Shown one piece after another: positions 26,232 through 35,179 of a DNA stretch of 64,000 nt (positions within the stretch are counted from its first letter, which is position 1; the number at the start of each line of letters is the position of its first letter). The notes beneath the pieces are model-generated. The model made no database searches and was not told the DNA's origin. It saw nothing but the letters and a program-made list of their open reading frames with translations. Source of the stretch: Flavobacteriia bacterium (GTDB taxonomy: Bacteria; Bacteroidota; Bacteroidia; Flavobacteriales; Flavobacteriaceae). The translations under genes and the position numbers were made by a program. Where the stretch lies: assembly GCA_004293165.1 (NCBI GenBank), contig RDYL01000002.1:62001-126000 (forward strand). The letters run 5' to 3'.

Positions 26232-28403
26232 TTATAATTTTTCTTTAATAAAATTCGTCATTTTTGTGTACAATTGCAGACGCGTTTTCCCGCCGTAAAT
26301 TCCATGGTTTTTATCGGGATAAATTGCCCAATCAAATTGCTTGTTAGCTTGTACTAATGCTTCCACCATTTTCATAGTATTTTGAACATGAACATTATCA
26401 TCAGCTGTTCCATGAATTAATAAGAAATTCCCTTTTAATTTACTTACGTGATTGATTGGTGAGTTATTATCGTAACCACTAGCGTTTTCTTGTGGAGTTT
26501 GCATATAACGTTCGGTATAAATACTGTCGTAATATCTCCAAGAAGTAACCGGAGCTACAGCTATTGCCATTTTGAATACATCAGCACCTTGGAACAAACA
26601 GTTTGACGACATAAAACCACCATAACTCCAACCAAAAATTCCAATTCTAGTAGCATCCACATAATTGTATTTACCAATTACTTTAGCCGCATCAATTTGG
26701 TCTTCTACTTCATATTTACCTAATTCTTTTTGCGTACATTTTTTGAAAGCCGCCCCTTTAAAACCAGTTCCTCTTCCATCCACACAAGCCACAATGTAAC
26801 CTTGTTGTGCTAATAGCATAAACCAATAATCATTCGCTCCATTCCAAGTATTTGCTACTTGTTGAGAACCTGGTCCTGAATATTGAAACATAAAAACTGG
26901 ATATTTCTTAGTAGCATCAAAGTTTTTTGGTTTAATCATCCAAGCATTTAATTGTTGTCCTTTTTCAGTAGTTAATACAAAGAACTCTTTTGGAGTTACA
27001 TCATATTTTGCTAATTTTTGCTCTACCGCTTCATTAGAAACAATAGTTTTAACAACCGCTCCCGTTTTTGAATCGTTTAAAGTATACATTGGTGCCGAAG
27101 TTGCACTTGAATATGTATTAATAAAGAATTGGAAATTTGGACTAAATGTTGCTGAATTAGTTCCTGTTTTTGAAGACAATCTTACTTTTGATTTTCCATC
27201 TACTTTAATAGCATAAACATCTCTATTGATAGAACCATTTTCAACAGACTGGTAATACACCATACCCGATTTTTCATCAAAACCATAATAACTAGTTACT
27301 TCCCATTTTCCTGAAGTAATTTGTTTTTTTAACTTACCTGAACGATCATAATGATAAATATGATTATAACCATCTTTTTCCGATGTCCAAATAAAACTAT
27401 TATCTTTTAGAAACGTTAAATTATCGGTAACATCAACATAAGCGTTATCTTTTTCATTTAACACAATTTTTGCGATACCTGTATTAGCCTCAACAAAATG
27501 TAAGTCCAAATTATTTTGATGACGGTTCATAACTTGAACACTCAAAATAGCAGCATCATTGGTCCATTTGATTCTTGGGATATAAAAATCTTTATAATTC
27601 CCCAAGTTTATCTTTTTGGTTGTTCCTGATTTTAAATCGAAAATATGTAACGATACTAAAGCATTTTTCTCACCCGCTTTTGGATATTTGAAAACGGTTT
27701 GTGTAGGATATAATCCTTCATTATACATATCCATTGAAAATTCAGGCACCTCGGTTTCATCAAATTTAATATATGCAATTTTATTTCCTGTAACATTCCA
27801 ATCATACGCTTTTACAAAAGCAAATTCTTCCTCATATACCCAATCGGTAATACCATTAATAATTTTATTTTTTTGCCCATCATTTGTAATTTGAATTTTT
27901 ACACCTGAACTTAAATCATGAACATGTAAATTATTGTCAAAAGCATATGCGATTTTTGTTCCATCAGCACTAAAAGTAGGCTCTTGAATAGCATTTGCAG
28001 TAAAACTATTTAAAGTTTTTGAAGGCATATCATACACATAATATTGTGCGGTAAAAGAATGACGAAAAATTGGAGTTGAATTTGTAGCAATCAAAATCTT
28101 TTTTTCATTTTTGTCAAATGAATAACTATCAATTTCTTTAATTTCGGGATGATTTTTGGTATCAAAAAGAGTGCTAACTTTTTCTAAAGTTGCAAAATCA
28201 TATAAATCAATTTGATAACTTTTTGTTGCTCTATCAAAATTTAACACTGTGTACTGATTGGTGTTCTTCATGGCACTCAAAGCATCCATTCCTTTGGTTC
28301 TAAAGGCGCCACCCCAAATTTCTTCTAAAGTGATTTTTTGTTGTGCAAGTATTGATACTGAGCTCAATACAAAAAACAATACGGCTAATCTTATTTTTTT
28401 CAT
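26232..28403 (-). CDS. Dipeptidyl peptidase IV-type S9 serine peptidase
   Basis: 723 residues. Signal peptide (to about SILAQ), DPP IV N-terminal beta-propeller (about 90-440; with DWVYEEEFAF, which holds the Glu-Glu substrate-amine anchor of DPP IV) and a C-terminal alpha/beta-hydrolase domain. Catalytic triad: Ser in GIFGWSYGGFMSS, Asp in HGTADDNVHVQN, His in DKNHGIYGG. It removes X-Pro or X-Ala dipeptides from peptide N-termini, probably in the periplasm. Head gene of the peptide-uptake block. Related S9B enzymes of Bacteroidota support peptide-based growth. Confidence 0.95.
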   Translation of the reverse strand: MKKIRLAVLFFVLSSVSILAQQKITLEEIWGGAFRTKGMDALSAMKNTNQYTVLNFDRATKSYQIDLYDFATLEKVSTLFDTKNHPEIKEIDSYSFDKNEKKILIATNSTPIFRHSFTAQYYVYDMPSKTLNSFTANAIQEPTFSADGTKIAYAFDNNLHVHDLSSGVKIQITNDGQKNKIINGITDWVYEEEFAFVKAYDWNVTGNKIAYIKFDETEVPEFSMDMYNEGLYPTQTVFKYPKAGEKNALVSLHIFDLKSGTTKKINLGNYKDFYIPRIKWTNDAAILSVQVMNRHQNNLDLHFVEANTGIAKIVLNEKDNAYVDVTDNLTFLKDNSFIWTSEKDGYNHIYHYDRSGKLKKQITSGKWEVTSYYGFDEKSGMVYYQSVENGSINRDVYAIKVDGKSKVRLSSKTGTNSATFSPNFQFFINTYSSATSAPMYTLNDSKTGAVVKTIVSNEAVEQKLAKYDVTPKEFFVLTTEKGQQLNAWMIKPKNFDATKKYPVFMFQYSGPGSQQVANTWNGANDYWFMLLAQQGYIVACVDGRGTGFKGAAFKKCTQKELGKYEVEDQIDAAKVIGKYNYVDATRIGIFGWSYGGFMSSNCLFQGADVFKMAIAVAPVTSWRYYDSIYTERYMQTPQENASGYDNNSPINHVSKLKGNFLLIHGTADDNVHVQNTMKMVEALVQANKQFDWAIYPDKNHGIYGGKTRLQLYTKMTNFIKEKL

Positions 28404-28500
28404 TTTATATATTCTTAAAAGACCCCAATTTTAGTGAAAATATATGAATTAACCATAATTTTAACTGCATTTATTAAAAACGCAATAAAATCAAATTTGC

Positions 28501-28508
28501 TATCTTTG
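28501..28508 (+). promoter_or_regulatory. -7 box upstream of HMG-CoA reductase
   Basis: TATCTTTG fits TAnnTTTG exactly and lies 18 nt before the ATG at 28527. No clear TTTG lies about 19 nt upstream, so the -33 half is weak. Confidence 0.5.
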
Positions 28509-28526
28509 TTTTTTATTGAATAAATT

Positions 28527-29843
28527 ATGAGTCAAAATATAAAAGGATTTTCAAAACTTTCTAAAGAAGAAAAAATAGATTGGATAGCAAATGCTTATTT
28601 TTTAAATCCTACCGAAGCAAAGGAAAGTCTAATTAAATATTGGAATGCAGATGATAATTTGCAAAAATTGCACGACGAATTCATTGAAAACACTTTAACA
28701 AATTTCTACTTACCCTATGGTGTAGCTCCTAATTTTATTATCAACGGAAAAGGTTATACTATTCCCATGGCGATTGAGGAAAGCTCAGTAGTTGCTGCAG
28801 CATCAAAAGCCGCTAAATTTTGGGGCGAACGTGGTGGTTTTAAAACTACAATTATCAACACAGAAAAAATTGGTCAGGTACATTTTCTCTTTAATGGATC
28901 GGTCGAAAAATTAACTGCTTTTTTCAACCAAACAAAGCCACATTTTTTTTCAGACACTCATGAAATTACCAAAAACATGCAAAAGCGTGGTGGCGGTATT
29001 TTAGATATTGAATTAAGAGACAAAACTTCGGAAATTGCAAATTACTTTCAACTACATGCTACTTTTAACACTAAAGATAGTATGGGTGCCAATTTCATCA
29101 ACACCTGTTTAGAACAATTTGCCAAAACATTGGAAGCAAAAGCCAATGACTATGACGGATTTACTCCTGAAGAAAAAAATGTGCAAATTATTATGAGTAT
29201 TTTGAGTAATTATGTGCCAAATTGTGTGGTTAGAGCTGAAGTTTCATGTCCAGTGGAACAACTTTCAGAATCGGCAACCATTGATGCTAATGAATTTGCT
29301 CAAAAATTTGCAACAGCGGTTAAAATAGCAGAAGTTGAACCTTACCGTGCGGTTACTCACAACAAAGGCATCATGAACGGCATTGATGCTGTGGTTTTAG
29401 CTACTGGAAACGATTTTAGAGCCGTAGAAGCGGGAATTCATGCTTACGCAAGTAAATCCGGACACTATTCAAGTTTATCGCATGTTAAAATAGAAAACGG
29501 CATTTTTACTTTTTGGATGGACGTTCCTTTAGCACTAGGAACAGTCGGAGGATTAACCTCATTACATCCGTTAGTAAAATTTTCTATGGAATTATTAGGA
29601 AAACCTTCGGCTGAAGAACTAATGCAAATTGTTGCTACTGCTGGTTTAGCACAAAATTTCGCTGCTTTGCGTTCGTTAACTACAACTGGAATTCAGCAAG
29701 GCCACATGAAAATGCATTTGATGAATATTTTAAACCAACATCAGGCAACTAAGGAAGAAAAACAAAAAGTAGTAGCCTATTTTAAAGACACTACCGTAAC
29801 ACATAGTTTAGTAATTGATTATTTAGAGAAATTAAGAAATTAA
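28527..29843 (+). CDS. mvaA: Class II hydroxymethylglutaryl-CoA reductase
   Basis: 438 residues, the class II length. Motifs: the catalytic-glutamate region PMAIEESSVVAAASKAAKFW, the dinucleotide motif DSMGANFINT, THNKGIMNGIDAVVLATGND and the glycine-rich LGTVGGLTSLHPLV. It interconverts HMG-CoA and mevalonate; together with the kinase gene it overlaps and the decarboxylase and kinase at 50-52 kb this points to biosynthetic use, making isoprenoids. The stop shares a base with the next ATG (TAATG), so the two genes are coupled. Confidence 0.96.
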   Translation: MSQNIKGFSKLSKEEKIDWIANAYFLNPTEAKESLIKYWNADDNLQKLHDEFIENTLTNFYLPYGVAPNFIINGKGYTIPMAIEESSVVAAASKAAKFWGERGGFKTTIINTEKIGQVHFLFNGSVEKLTAFFNQTKPHFFSDTHEITKNMQKRGGGILDIELRDKTSEIANYFQLHATFNTKDSMGANFINTCLEQFAKTLEAKANDYDGFTPEEKNVQIIMSILSNYVPNCVVRAEVSCPVEQLSESATIDANEFAQKFATAVKIAEVEPYRAVTHNKGIMNGIDAVVLATGNDFRAVEAGIHAYASKSGHYSSLSHVKIENGIFTFWMDVPLALGTVGGLTSLHPLVKFSMELLGKPSAEELMQIVATAGLAQNFAALRSLTTTGIQQGHMKMHLMNILNQHQATKEEKQKVVAYFKDTTVTHSLVIDYLEKLRN

Positions 29844-30757
29844 TGGAAACTCAAACGTTTTACAGCAACGGAAAACTATTACTCACAGGCGAATATGTTG
29901 TACTAGATGGTGCAAAAGCATTAGCCGTTCCTACTCGTTTTGGACAAAATTTAATTGTAAAAAAAGGAAATAATCAACAAATAAAATGGACAAGTTTTGA
30001 TGTTGATAAAAGTATTTGGTTTGAAGAAATTATTACTTTCGAAGCTATAACAAGCAAATTATTGAGTAAAAATAGTGAGGGTATAAAAAACACATTAATT
30101 GAAATTTTACATCAATCCTATATTCAAAATCCTAATTTTTTAAACAAAGAAGGCTATGAAATTGAAACGCATTTAACATTTCCTCGCATTTGGGGGTTAG
30201 GAACTTCTTCCACTTTGATTAATAATATTGGACAATGGCTACAAATTGACGCCTTTGAATTATTAACCAAAAGTTTTGGCGGCAGCGGTTATGATGTAGC
30301 ATGTGCACAAACAAATACGCCCATCATCTATCAATTAGAAAACGAAATTCCTCATTTTAAAGGCGTTCATTTTAATCCGCAATTTAAAGAAAACATACAT
30401 TTTGTTTATTTGAATCAAAAACAAAGCAGCAAATCAGCAATTTCAAACTACATGACGCAACGTCATAAAACAGGGAAAATAATTCCAAAAATAAATATAA
30501 TTACTTATCAAGCCATTGATTGTAAAGACGGAAAAGATTTTGCTAAATTAATGGAACTTCACGAAATTATGATGAGCGATGTTTTGGAAACAAAAACCGT
30601 TAAAGAAAAATTATTTCCCGATTTTAAAGGTGTCATAAAAAGTTTAGGTGCTTGGGGAGGCGATTTTATAATGGTACTTTCTAAAGATAATCCAAAAGCA
30701 TATTTTACAGAAAAAGGCTATCCTACTGTTTTAGCCTACGAAGAAATGGTACTATAA
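29843..30757 (+). CDS. GHMP kinase of the GYDIA type, candidate phosphomevalonate kinase
   Basis: 304 residues. N-terminal YSNGKLLLTGEYVVLDGAKA is the GHMP start motif, followed by the ATP-binding FPRIWGLGTSSTLINN and a FGGSGYDVACAQ motif, which gives the family name (GYDIA, here GYDVA), and a C-terminal GAWGGDFIMVLS. It is translationally coupled to HMG-CoA reductase. The window also has mevalonate kinase and diphosphomevalonate decarboxylase but no ordinary phosphomevalonate kinase, so this enzyme may supply that step. The exact substrate is inference; the kinase family is clear. Confidence 0.88.
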   Translation: METQTFYSNGKLLLTGEYVVLDGAKALAVPTRFGQNLIVKKGNNQQIKWTSFDVDKSIWFEEIITFEAITSKLLSKNSEGIKNTLIEILHQSYIQNPNFLNKEGYEIETHLTFPRIWGLGTSSTLINNIGQWLQIDAFELLTKSFGGSGYDVACAQTNTPIIYQLENEIPHFKGVHFNPQFKENIHFVYLNQKQSSKSAISNYMTQRHKTGKIIPKINIITYQAIDCKDGKDFAKLMELHEIMMSDVLETKTVKEKLFPDFKGVIKSLGAWGGDFIMVLSKDNPKAYFTEKGYPTVLAYEEMVL

Positions 30758-30784
30758 CCCTTTTTAAAACGTATTAAAAACAAA

Positions 30785-30808
30785 AAATCCCAACAATTGT
30801 TGGGATTT
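30785..30808 (-). terminator. Perfect palindromic terminator of tRNA-Phe, probably bidirectional
   Basis: AAATCCCAACAA (30785-30796) directly followed by its reverse complement to 30808. On the minus strand it is followed by TTTTGTTTTT, so it ends the tRNA transcript 3 nt after the tRNA; it may also stop the GHMP kinase mRNA from the other side. Confidence 0.85.
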
Positions 30809-30811
30809 AAG

Positions 30812-30884
30812 TGGTACCTCCAGGGATCGAACCAGGGACACATGGATTTTCAGTCCATTGCTCTACCATCTGAGCTAAGGTACC
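30812..30884 (-). tRNA. tRNA-Phe (anticodon GAA)
   Basis: 73 nt on the minus strand. The acceptor GGTACCT pairs with AGGTACC; D arm GCTCAGATGGTAGAGC; anticodon stem ATGGA/TCCAT with loop CTGAAAA, anticodon GAA; T arm CCTGG-TTCGATC-CCTGG. CCA is not encoded. It is a single tRNA with its own promoter and terminator. Confidence 0.97.
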
Positions 30885-30923
30885 TTTACAATTTCAAGCT
30901 GTACTGCTTGTTGATTGCGGGTG

Positions 30924-30954
30924 CAAATATATAACGATTTTTATATTTTCCAAA
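30924..30954 (-). promoter_or_regulatory. tRNA-Phe promoter (Bacteroidota type)
   Basis: On the minus strand TTTG (30951-30954), exactly 19 nt, then TATATTTG (30924-30931). A textbook match, placed 40 nt upstream of the mature tRNA 5' end. Confidence 0.88.
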
Positions 30955-30979
30955 ACAATTAATAAAAAAAATCAATTTG

Positions 30980-30987
30980 TATATTTG
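30980..30987 (+). promoter_or_regulatory. -7 box of the coaX cluster
   Basis: TATATTTG, 20 nt before the coaX ATG at 31007. It rules out the TTG at 30977 as start because that codon overlaps the box. The -33 half is not clear. Confidence 0.55.
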
Positions 30988-31006
30988 CAACCTCAAAAAA
31001 CAAATC

Positions 31007-31738
31007 ATGCTTTTAACAATAGATGTTGGGAATTCAAGAATTAAAGTTGCTGTATTTGAACACAATAAGCAACTCGACTTTTATGTTTTTGAAATTGAAA
31101 AGGCATTAAAAAATTTTCAAAAAATTTTTGAAAAACATTCAAATCTTGAAAAAATCATACTTTCTTCGGTAGGAAAACTTGATGTCGAAGTATTAAATTT
31201 CATCAAAAAAAGTTTCAACACGGAGATTATTAATCATGACTCGAAATTCCCATTTACTAATTTGTATACCACTCCTAAAACTTTAGGAATAGATCGAATG
31301 GTTTTAGCAGCCGGAGCTTCACTCCTATATCCTAATGAAAACAAATTAGTAATTGACGCAGGAACTTGTATTACTTATGATTTTGTTGATGATAAAAACA
31401 ATTATTTAGGTGGAGCAATTTCTCCAGGAATAAAAGTACGCTATCTTAGTTTAAACAATTATACTGCAAATTTACCGTTGTTAGACAAAAAAGAGGTCGA
31501 CTTTTTTATTGGCGACTCAACAGAAAATGCTATTCATAGCGGAATAATTAATGGGGTTTGTCATGAAATTGACGGCTTTATTTCCCAATATTCTCTTAAA
31601 AATCAAGATTTAACAATAATTTTAACAGGAGGCGATGCAGATTTTTTGGCTAAAAGATTAAAAAGCACCATATTTGCCAATTCAAATTTCTTATTAGAAA
31701 GTTTGAACTTATTATCACTATACATACATCAAAAATGA
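31007..31738 (+). CDS. coaX: Type III pantothenate kinase
   Basis: 243 residues from the ATG at 31007. Type III motifs: LLTIDVGNSRIKVAVFE (phosphate 1), GIDRMVLAAGA, VIDAGTCITYDFVD (phosphate 2) and ILTGGDADFLA near the C-terminus. It phosphorylates pantothenate, the first step of coenzyme A synthesis, in the cytoplasm. It heads a long envelope gene cluster and overlaps the next gene by ATGA. Confidence 0.96.
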   Translation: MLLTIDVGNSRIKVAVFEHNKQLDFYVFEIEKALKNFQKIFEKHSNLEKIILSSVGKLDVEVLNFIKKSFNTEIINHDSKFPFTNLYTTPKTLGIDRMVLAAGASLLYPNENKLVIDAGTCITYDFVDDKNNYLGGAISPGIKVRYLSLNNYTANLPLLDKKEVDFFIGDSTENAIHSGIINGVCHEIDGFISQYSLKNQDLTIILTGGDADFLAKRLKSTIFANSNFLLESLNLLSLYIHQK

Positions 31739-32991
31739 TTAAAAAACTTATAGTATTTGCTAGTATTTTTGTTTCCATAACTACTTGGGGTCAAGACAAC
31801 ACCGCGTCACCTTATTCTTATTATGGATTAGGGGAAGTAAAATTCAAAGGAACACAAGATACTAGATCGATGGGAGGATTAGCAATAACTGGAGATAGTA
31901 TTCAGTTAAGTTTAATGAATCCAGCTTCTTATTCTAAATTAAAACTTACAACTTTTGCGGTTGGAGCAACAAATTCATCAGCAAAATTTAGCACTGACGC
32001 AGAAAAAGAAAAAGCACAAAGAACTAGTTTTGATTATTTAGCAATTGGACTACCTTTAGGAAAATTTGGAGTAGCATTTGGCTTAATGCCTTATTCTGCT
32101 GTTGGATATAAAAACGAAAGTACTATTGTAGATACAGACGATACTAGATATTTTAAATCCCAAGGAAATGGATACATCAACAAAGTTTTCTTTGGAACTT
32201 CTTATGCTTTTAATGAAAAATTTAGTTTTGGAATAGATATAAATTATCATTTTGGAGACATTACTAATGAATTTACAGAAAGAATCCTAGAACCTAATTT
32301 TTCTCAATATTTAACTAGAGAAAGAAATATTACTCAACTAAATGGTATTTCATATAATTTAGGAATGCTATACAATACTAAAATAAATAGCAAACTAACT
32401 TTACATTCAAGCTTAACCTATAGCCCAGAAAGTAAATTAAGCACTGACAACTCAAGAAACATCGCCACTGTTATATACACTACATCTGGAACAGAATTAT
32501 CTAGTGATGATGTAAACATAACCGTTCCAAACAAAAATTTAATTATTCCAAGTAAACTAAGTTTAGGCTTAGGTTTAGGCGAAAACAAAAAATGGTTAAT
32601 TGGTTCTGAAATTACTTTTACTCAAAATAAAAATTTAGTAAATAGATTTTCTGACAACACAAATGTTTCATTTGAAAACGCTACTAGGTTTGCACTAGGC
32701 GGATACTATATTCCAAAGTATGATTCATTTTCAAGTTACCTTGAAAGAATTGTTTACAGAGCTGGTTTTAAATACGAAAACACAGGTTTAATATTAAATA
32801 ATGAAAGTATTAAAGATTATGGCATGAATTTTGGTCTAGGAATACCACTAGGCTTTTCAAAAGTTGACTTAGGCTTTGAATTTGGAAAAAGAGGAACAAC
32901 AACGAACAACCTAATTGAAGAAAACTATTTTAACATAAGCATTGGGTTAAACCTAAGCGCAAAATGGTTTGAAAGAAGAAAAATTGATTAA
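31735..32991 (+). CDS. FadL-like outer-membrane beta-barrel protein of the coaX cluster
   Basis: 418 residues with a signal peptide (to about TTWGQ). The mature start DNTASPYSYYGLGEVKF and MGGLAITGDSIQLSLMNPASY resembles the FadL/OmpP1-type opening with its conserved NPA; alternating beta strands run to an aromatic-rich C-terminus (NISIGLNLSAKWF). Ligand unknown. The gene order coaX, this barrel, a TPR protein and lptC recurs widely in Flavobacteriia, which suggests a conserved envelope role, not tested here. Starts within the coaX stop. Confidence 0.85.
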   Translation: MIKKLIVFASIFVSITTWGQDNTASPYSYYGLGEVKFKGTQDTRSMGGLAITGDSIQLSLMNPASYSKLKLTTFAVGATNSSAKFSTDAEKEKAQRTSFDYLAIGLPLGKFGVAFGLMPYSAVGYKNESTIVDTDDTRYFKSQGNGYINKVFFGTSYAFNEKFSFGIDINYHFGDITNEFTERILEPNFSQYLTRERNITQLNGISYNLGMLYNTKINSKLTLHSSLTYSPESKLSTDNSRNIATVIYTTSGTELSSDDVNITVPNKNLIIPSKLSLGLGLGENKKWLIGSEITFTQNKNLVNRFSDNTNVSFENATRFALGGYYIPKYDSFSSYLERIVYRAGFKYENTGLILNNESIKDYGMNFGLGIPLGFSKVDLGFEFGKRGTTTNNLIEENYFNISIGLNLSAKWFERRKID

Positions 32992-33012
32992 TAATTATTT
33001 ATAAGCAGAAAA

Positions 33013-34374
33013 ATGAAAACAAAATTAACTTTGCTATTTATAGCCGCGGCTAGTTTTTTTGTTCAAGCTCAAAACACAGAGGCTTGTACTGAAACATTAA
33101 GTTTAATGGCAACTTCAGTTAAATCCAAAGATGCGTCAGCTTACGACCATTTAACAACTTTAAGAAAAGACTGCCCTTCTTTTCACAAAAGCATCTACTC
33201 GCAAGGTGAATTTGCGATTAAATTGAAAATTGAAAAAGCGGCTAATCCTGCGGAAAAAGAAAAATACGTTCGTGATTTATTAAAATTATACGATGAACAT
33301 GACCAGTATTTCCCTAACAATGGAGCTGGAAACAAAATGAAAAAAGGACTGGCTTTATTTGAAAATAAAGTTGGAACATCGGATGAAGTTTTTCAATTAT
33401 TAGATGTTGCTTTTAAAACAGATTATGCAAACTTTAAATATGCAAAGGCAATCTATGTGTATTTTGAAATCTTAGTAAACAACCATAAAGCAAACAAAGG
33501 AATTGAATTACAACAAGTATTTGATAAATATGATGATTTGACTAAGAAATTAGATGAAGAGGAAGAAGAATTGTCTAATGAAAAAGATGTTTTATTAAAT
33601 AAAGAAGAAGCTGGTCAAGCATTAACTGATAAGGAAAACGCTAGAAAAGCTAGACTTGAAAACAACTTAGATATTTTTGAAAACGTTAGAAACGATATGG
33701 ATAACGTTATTTTAGAATTATCTACTTGCACAAAATTAATTCCTTTCTATCAAAAAGGTTTTGAACAAAACAAAACTAACGAAGAATGGTTAAAAAGAGC
33801 AACTAATCGTTTAGAAGCTAAGGAGTGTGATTCTGACCCGTTGTTCTCTAAAATGTCTGAAGCGCTTTATAAACTAAACCCAAGTGCTGAAGCTGCAGAA
33901 AAATTAGGCGTTGTTGAGTATCAAAGAAAGAACATGACAAAAGCTATGGAATATTTTAACCAAGCTGCTAATTTACACACAGATAATACTAAAAAAGCTA
34001 ATATTTATTATAAGATAGCAAGTTTATATAGCAAATCTAACAAGGTACAATCTCGTAACTACGCAAGAAAAGCGCTTCAAGTAAAACCATCATATGGTAA
34101 AGCTTACTTATTAATTGCTTCATTATATGGAAGTAGCATAAACGAATGTGGAAACGATCAATTTGAAAAAAGAGCAATGTATTGGTTAGCTGCTCAATAT
34201 TGTAATAAAGCGGCGGCTGTTGATTCAACTATTAAAGCCAAAGCAAACAATGATGCTGCAAAATATAGAGCTGCTGCACCTTCAAAAACAGAAATTTTTC
34301 AATCTGGAAAAGCAGGACAAAGAATTGCATTTAACTGTTGGGTTGGAGAAAGTATTGTAGTTCCTAACTTATAA
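33013..34374 (+). CDS. Secreted tetratricopeptide-repeat protein
   Basis: 453 residues with a signal peptide ending at FFVQAQ. The middle is helical with a strongly charged coiled coil (about 175-230, rich in E and K). TPR-like units follow (AAEKLGVVEYQRKNMTKAMEYFNQAA and then NIYYKIASLYSKSNKVQSRNYARKALQ are two adjacent units, in pieces). The C-terminus has two cysteines (ECGND, YCNKAA). Probably a periplasmic scaffold. It is 21 nt downstream of the barrel gene and 1 nt upstream of lptC. Confidence 0.85.
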   Translation: MKTKLTLLFIAAASFFVQAQNTEACTETLSLMATSVKSKDASAYDHLTTLRKDCPSFHKSIYSQGEFAIKLKIEKAANPAEKEKYVRDLLKLYDEHDQYFPNNGAGNKMKKGLALFENKVGTSDEVFQLLDVAFKTDYANFKYAKAIYVYFEILVNNHKANKGIELQQVFDKYDDLTKKLDEEEEELSNEKDVLLNKEEAGQALTDKENARKARLENNLDIFENVRNDMDNVILELSTCTKLIPFYQKGFEQNKTNEEWLKRATNRLEAKECDSDPLFSKMSEALYKLNPSAEAAEKLGVVEYQRKNMTKAMEYFNQAANLHTDNTKKANIYYKIASLYSKSNKVQSRNYARKALQVKPSYGKAYLLIASLYGSSINECGNDQFEKRAMYWLAAQYCNKAAAVDSTIKAKANNDAAKYRAAAPSKTEIFQSGKAGQRIAFNCWVGESIVVPNL

Positions 34375-34375
34375 G

Positions 34376-34936
34376 ATGAAATTCTTTAGTAAAAATACAA
34401 TTTTAAACATGGTCACGATTTTCATCGTGACTATGTTTTTTTCATGCGAAAGCGACATCAAAAAAGTTCAACAACTTAATGAAACAAACTTTTTGCCAAC
34501 GGGTGAAGCAGACACTATCAATCTAAAATATACTGATTCAGGACAAATTAAATCTATTTTAAAGAGTCCGAAAATGCTTGATTATAGCAGCATACTTAAT
34601 CCTTTTACAGAATTCCCAAAAGGAATACACGTTACCCTTTTTGACAACAAAGGAAACACCACAACTATTGTTTCAGATTATGCCATTTCTTATAAAAAAA
34701 CAAGTATTATTGACCTACAAGGCAATGTTACGATAAGCTCTCAAAACGGCAAAAAACTAGAAACCTCACAATTGTATTTTGACCAAAAAAACGAATGGTT
34801 TTTTACCGAAAAACAATTTAAATATACCGACGAAAATGGCGGTTATTTAGAAGGCCCTGGAGTTGATTTTAGCAAAGACTTCAAAATCTTCAACATGCAA
34901 CAAAGTAGTGGCGAAGTAAACACATCCGACAAATAA
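34376..34936 (+). CDS. lptC: LPS export periplasmic component LptC
   Basis: 186 residues. Lipoprotein-like N-terminus with MFFSCESD (cysteine near residue 24) and then a beta-jellyroll with GEADTINLKYTDSGQIKS, FPKGIHVTLFDNKGN, LQGNVTISSQNGKKLETSQL, the LptC/OstA-like repeat pattern. LptC takes LPS from LptB2FG and passes it to LptA in the periplasmic bridge. The preceding gene stops 1 nt upstream. A lipobox instead of a plain membrane helix is usual for this phylum's LptC. Confidence 0.88.
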   Translation: MKFFSKNTILNMVTIFIVTMFFSCESDIKKVQQLNETNFLPTGEADTINLKYTDSGQIKSILKSPKMLDYSSILNPFTEFPKGIHVTLFDNKGNTTTIVSDYAISYKKTSIIDLQGNVTISSQNGKKLETSQLYFDQKNEWFFTEKQFKYTDENGGYLEGPGVDFSKDFKIFNMQQSSGEVNTSDK

Positions 34937-34983
34937 TTGTTTTGCATTTTCCTTTTTATTACATTTGAAAAAATTAATACATC

Positions 34984-35172
34984 ATGTCTTATTTAAAATT
35001 TATTCAATATATCTATTTAATTTTTTCAGGTTTCTTTTTATATGATGCTTTTAAAAAATACCAAGAAGGCAAAGAACTTAATGACATACTCTTAAGTATT
35101 GTAATTGCTGCTGTTGCCCTTGGAATGTTTTTCTTTAGAAGACATTTTCACAACAAATACCAAAAAAAGTAA
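34984..35172 (+). CDS. Small two-helix membrane protein of the coaX cluster
   Basis: 62 residues. Two hydrophobic segments (about 7-20 and 34-52) separated by a charged YQEGKELND loop, and a basic C-terminus RRHFHNKYQKK. No known function. It lies between lptC and the CBS-domain transporter gene with 7 nt to the latter, so it is likely translated from the cluster mRNA. Confidence 0.7.
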   Translation: MSYLKFIQYIYLIFSGFFLYDAFKKYQEGKELNDILLSIVIAAVALGMFFFRRHFHNKYQKK

Positions 35173-35179
35173 ATCATAA

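Noticed and set aside
30977..31006. Longer CoaX start from TTG
   Set aside because: The codon overlaps the TATATTTG box; the ATG at 31007 gives the family start.
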